The translations under genes were made by a program, and so were the position numbers. The notes beneath the pieces are model-generated. The model made no database searches. It was given only the letters and a program-made list of their open reading frames with translations, and had not been told where the DNA came from. From JAGLTN01 sp023135255 (GTDB lineage Bacteria > Planctomycetota > Phycisphaerae > Sedimentisphaerales > Anaerobacaceae), in assembly GCA_030639495.1 (NCBI GenBank), contig DAOWCP010000092.1:1-8664 (forward strand): a stretch of DNA of 8,664 nt, written 5' to 3'. Shown here piece by piece: positions 5,943-8,664 of the stretch (positions within the stretch are counted from its first letter, which is position 1; the number at the start of each line of letters is the position of its first letter).

Positions 5943-7676
5943 TTAGTCTTTCTTTGGTTTTCGGCTGTAGTAGACCATTGCGCCGCCGAAGAGAAATAAT
6001 CCTATAACAAGTATAAGATTGACCTTGAAAGCTGTCGGTTGGCCTTTAATGTAAGGCAGCGTTGCGGCTATCAATAGCGATATGAAAATAATTGAAACGC
6101 CAACAATTGCAAAAGGTGAAAATACTTTTGCCCCTGCTTCATCGGTTCGATTATCTTCAGGCAACTGACCGATCGGAACATCGAGTCTTGCAAGGAAGTG
6201 GTCAACTCTTTCAAGTTCATCTTTTCCGGAGGGCCACAGGTAAGTAACTGTCAACATTACAAGGGTAGTAATAGCTGTCGTAGCTAATAACATTACATTT
6301 TCAGACTTTATCATTTTGCCAAGTATATCTACTTCGTCGGGACATAAGAAAAAGATGGTCAAACCTGAGATTATGCCGGAGAAAAATCCGGCTATCGCAG
6401 CTTTATTGTTTATTCTTTGTGAAAGTATTCCGAACATCATCGGTATTGCAACCGGAGCAGTTGCTACAGAAAACAGCTTCATCATATTCCTGAAAAGTTT
6501 GTCACTGCCGTCATTTGAGCTGTTTTTAAGCATGAAATAAGCTATCCCGATCGCAGCAAATCCAACCAGGCAAGTTGTGATTCGCCCAGTCAGAACAAGC
6601 TCTTTTTGCGAAGCATTGGGACGGATAACTCTTTTGTAAATATCGTTTGTCAGTACGCTTGCAGCTGCGTTGTAGTCACTGCTTAGCATTGACATCGTTG
6701 CAGAAAACATTGCAGCAATTATCAGACCTATCATACCAACAGGAAGCAGTCTCAAACAGAGCATCGGGTAAATATCTGAAGCATTGGCTTCAGGCATAAA
6801 ATGTCTTGCCGCCATTGCAGGCAAAAGAATAAGGGGCGGGCCTACTATTTCAAGAACAACAACCAAAATACCAAGTTTGTAAACATCCTTTTCTTTCGGC
6901 ACACAATAGTAACGCTGAATGAGTCCCCAGTTTACGCTGCTATAACCTAAGAACATCAATAGAATTAACATTAAGATATAAAACCAATCGTATTCGGAGT
7001 TGGTCATTTTGAAAAAGCCTTCGGGAGCGGCACTAAAAAATGTCCAAAGCCCACCAGCTTCATTGATAGACAAAGGCACAAGGACAATAACTGCTACTGC
7101 CATTACTACAAACTGGACGAAGTCGGTGACAACAACCGCCCAAAGACCGCCCATCATAGTATAGGCGAGCATTATCAAACCTGAGAACAGCATTGAGTTT
7201 ATGAGGTCAACGTCGAATACCTTTGAGATGAATATGGCGATAGCAACAAGTTTTAAAGCATCGTCGATTATACGAACAGGTAGACCCTGCCAGGCAAAAA
7301 TCTGCCTGATAGATGGGCTGTACCTGCTTTCGAGATATTCGACTGGGCTGTCGATTCTCATTCTTCGCCATTTTTTTGCGAGCAGGACTATGCTGAGGAT
7401 CAAAGCGGGCACGCCGAACCACCAGATGTTAACAGCGACAAGACCATATTTGAAAGCAAGTGTAGAATATGCGATAAAACCGAAAGCACTAAAGCAGCTC
7501 ATATAAAACGAGATGCCGCTAAGCCACCATGGTATTTTATTGTTTCCGCTGAAGTAATCTTTCATGCCCTTCATGTAGCGGTAGAAGTAAGCACCTATGC
7601 CGAGCATTAAAATGAAATAACCGACCAGGATGAAATAATCCGGACCTGCTAATTTAGCAGCTGCGAGTATCGCCAT
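5943..7676 (-). CDS. Sodium:solute symporter (SSS family), right-hand copy
   Basis: A 577-residue SSS-family membrane transporter, paralogous to the product of 4050-5783. It keeps the family signature at 172-189 with D185, the sodium-site Ser329, and a 38-residue stretch (314-351) identical in both copies. It differs at 115 positions. Differences cluster at 202-251 (about 20 changes, covering the loop and helix around the sixth and seventh helices) and at about 410-500. Notable changes are G61 to C61 and E72 to T72 in or just after the first core helix, and T211 to W211. C61 aligns with the sugar-contacting Asn of Vibrio SGLT, so substrate preference may differ from the other copy. It follows the URO-D-like gene by 65 bp and could be read both from that gene's transcript and from its own promoter. 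The ribosome-binding site is GGAG, 11 nt before the ATG. Confidence 0.92.
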   Translation of the reverse strand: MAILAAAKLAGPDYFILVGYFILMLGIGAYFYRYMKGMKDYFSGNNKIPWWLSGISFYMSCFSAFGFIAYSTLAFKYGLVAVNIWWFGVPALILSIVLLAKKWRRMRIDSPVEYLESRYSPSIRQIFAWQGLPVRIIDDALKLVAIAIFISKVFDVDLINSMLFSGLIMLAYTMMGGLWAVVVTDFVQFVVMAVAVIVLVPLSINEAGGLWTFFSAAPEGFFKMTNSEYDWFYILMLILLMFLGYSSVNWGLIQRYYCVPKEKDVYKLGILVVVLEIVGPPLILLPAMAARHFMPEANASDIYPMLCLRLLPVGMIGLIIAAMFSATMSMLSSDYNAAASVLTNDIYKRVIRPNASQKELVLTGRITTCLVGFAAIGIAYFMLKNSSNDGSDKLFRNMMKLFSVATAPVAIPMMFGILSQRINNKAAIAGFFSGIISGLTIFFLCPDEVDILGKMIKSENVMLLATTAITTLVMLTVTYLWPSGKDELERVDHFLARLDVPIGQLPEDNRTDEAGAKVFSPFAIVGVSIIFISLLIAATLPYIKGQPTAFKVNLILVIGLFLFGGAMVYYSRKPKKD

Positions 7677-7716
7677 ATTAATGTGGTCTCCAAATATAAT
7701 TTAAAATACAGCACTG

Positions 7717-7745
7717 TAAATAACTTAAATCGCTGTCGGTGTCAA
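7717..7745 (-). promoter_or_regulatory. Predicted promoter of the right-hand symporter, overlapping the upstream stop codon
   Basis: On the minus strand the -35 box TTGACA (7745-7740) and the -10 box TATTTA (7722-7717) are 17 bp apart, as before the left-hand copy. The TGA stop of the URO-D-like gene (7744-7742) lies inside the -35 box. The -10 box is a weak consensus match, so basal activity may be low or activator-dependent. Confidence 0.55.
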
Positions 7746-8664
7746 TGATGCCAATTCGCCCAGAATTTTTTGCGACCATCGGCACTGACGAGATCAGCGA
7801 CATCTTCTTTATTTTTGCCGGCATCTAACATCCGCTTTGCTTTCTCAGCGGAATCGTTAAAGACGCGGATTTTTTCAACCGTTTCAGGCCTGCACATTAC
7901 AAATTCCATACAAGTGAAAACATAACTTGCACCATCAGCAACAGCCTGGAACACAAAATCGCTTATATCCTGAGTTGTCATTTCCGCATAATTGAAACTG
8001 CCAAGCCTCCAGCCGAAAGGCATTGACGTATTTTCGTTAATAATTTTTGGATTAAGCTTTGGTGATATTCCGCTGTCATAATCGACTATACCTGCGGGGT
8101 CGAGAAATTTCAGATGCTCACTGGTCATATCTTCACAATGTATTTTCGCCTCATTAACCGGCCCATCGAAAAACATTTTCCAGTAAGGCAGGACAAATTC
8201 TGGCCACATGCCAGGCGGGAGCATTGCTGCGATGTCATCGCAAACTCTGCCATTATCCGGGAATGGGTCGAGAAAATCACTGCCTTCAACTTCACAAAAA
8301 AATTTGCAGTAATCAACGATGCTTTCGGTAACAGCGTGCATGAACTTTTTGAGCAGGTCAGGTTTGTCGTAAAGATCGTACATAAAGCTCTCACCTACGA
8401 GCTCCCAAGCAGTCGTTACCGGCCCTTCCCACTGCCAGCCCCAGTACACTTTTTCACCGGGGAAAGCTTCTTTAAGCTGATTATAATAATCAAGGTAGAA
8501 GGGTGTCATTGCCGCTGAAGCAAAATCAATCTTATTTTTCAAAGATTCGATCGCCTGCTCGTATCCTTTGAAATTGCTTTTGATTCCGACTTGGCCTATA
8601 TCCGGAAAGCTAAGCTGCGAACCTAAACAATTTGCGTGACCATATTTGATAAGCGGCGTGGAAA
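7742..8664 (-). CDS. URO-D-like family protein, C-terminal 306 residues
   Basis: The frame is open to the right edge, so the 5' end is missing. A TTG at 8542 is an internal Leu codon, since 40 further codons upstream are open and fit the fold. The visible part has family features: a helix DKPDLLKKFMHAVTESIVDYCKFF, a conserved-looking DP.PDNG segment, a WPEFVLPYWKMFF segment, then IHCED (visible residues 174-178) and FTCMEFVMCRPETVEKI near the C-terminus. The superfamily includes true uroporphyrinogen decarboxylase and the cobalamin-linked methyltransferases (MtaA/CmuA type), which bind zinc through His-x-Cys plus a later Cys. Here His175-Cys176 are adjacent, and Cys251 and Cys257 are candidates for the later ligand. 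A heme role is unlikely in this setting; a methyl-transfer or other unknown role linked to the symporters is possible. The stop is TGA at 7744-7742. Confidence 0.72.
   Translation of the reverse strand, partial: STPLIKYGHANCLGSQLSFPDIGQVGIKSNFKGYEQAIESLKNKIDFASAAMTPFYLDYYNQLKEAFPGEKVYWGWQWEGPVTTAWELVGESFMYDLYDKPDLLKKFMHAVTESIVDYCKFFCEVEGSDFLDPFPDNGRVCDDIAAMLPPGMWPEFVLPYWKMFFDGPVNEAKIHCEDMTSEHLKFLDPAGIVDYDSGISPKLNPKIINENTSMPFGWRLGSFNYAEMTTQDISDFVFQAVADGASYVFTCMEFVMCRPETVEKIRVFNDSAEKAKRMLDAGKNKEDVADLVSADGRKKFWANWHH

Larger units (their letters stand above)
5879..7751 (-). repeat. Tandem duplication, copy B (right-hand symporter cassette)
   Basis: Partner of 3988-5860, with the same length of 1873 bp. 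Its right edge overlaps the last two His codons and the stop of the URO-D-like gene, so this copy is in its native junction with that gene. The longest identical DNA run noticed is 38 bp, at 4732-4769 and 6625-6662. Confidence 0.8.

Noticed and set aside
4050..7676. Naming the symporters as glucose or galactose transporters
   Set aside because: The residues that contact sugar in Vibrio SGLT are not conserved, and closeness to a glycosidase gene is not enough to set the substrate.
8114..8518. Plus-strand open frame of 134 codons
   Set aside because: It is antisense to the URO-D-like coding region, whose protein has clear family features; the plus frame has none.
8540..8542. TTG as start codon of the URO-D-like gene
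   Set aside because: The frame stays open for 40 more codons to the window edge, reading STPLIKYGH...GYEQAIESL, which continues smoothly into the rest of the protein.

Overview
The window looks like a piece of a planctomycete chromosome, most likely from the Phycisphaerae/Sedimentisphaerales side of the phylum. That is an inference. It rests on a secreted LamG-type protein with the 'GWW.FD...A.DSSGNGNHG' start, a secreted melibiase-type glycosidase, a uroporphyrinogen-decarboxylase-like (URO-D-like) protein beside sodium:solute symporters, and moderately AT-rich DNA. No RNA gene, transposase, CRISPR array or phage gene was seen.

Layout, left to right. Bases 1-158 (minus) hold the first 52 codons of an exported LamG-domain protein that runs off the left edge. 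It has a good promoter (TTGACT-N17-TATACT) and a 14-bp direct repeat in its leader. Bases 397-2922 (minus) encode an 841-residue exported GH36-like alpha-galactosidase with recognisable catalytic residues. After a 218-bp divergent intergenic region, 3141-3869 (plus) encodes a small protein with a CBS-domain pair. The rest is on the minus strand. Bases 7742-8664 hold the 3' part of a URO-D-like gene cut by the right edge. Two tandem sodium:solute symporter genes follow it, at 5943-7676 and 4050-5783.

The main structure is the symporter pair. Both proteins have 577 residues, align without gaps and are about 80% identical (115 differences counted by eye). The duplication covers a whole transcription cassette: promoter, gene and terminator. 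Each copy keeps TTGACA-N17-TATTTA upstream and a CCCC/GGGG hairpin downstream. The upstream promoter of the right-hand copy overlaps the stop codon of the URO-D-like gene. The left-hand copy keeps the same 12-bp edge, which looks like a relic of that gene's end.

Working model (inference): the glycosidase and LamG protein act outside the cytoplasm on a galactose-containing glycan or glycoside. The two symporters import sodium-coupled solutes, possibly different ones. The URO-D-like protein acts on an unknown cytoplasmic substrate, perhaps as a cobalamin- or metal-linked methyltransferase relative. The CBS protein probably senses an adenine nucleotide; nothing ties it to the catabolic genes except position and one shared sequence element. 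I did not find a wholly new system. The cassette duplication, with substitutions near the predicted substrate site, is the most interesting item.
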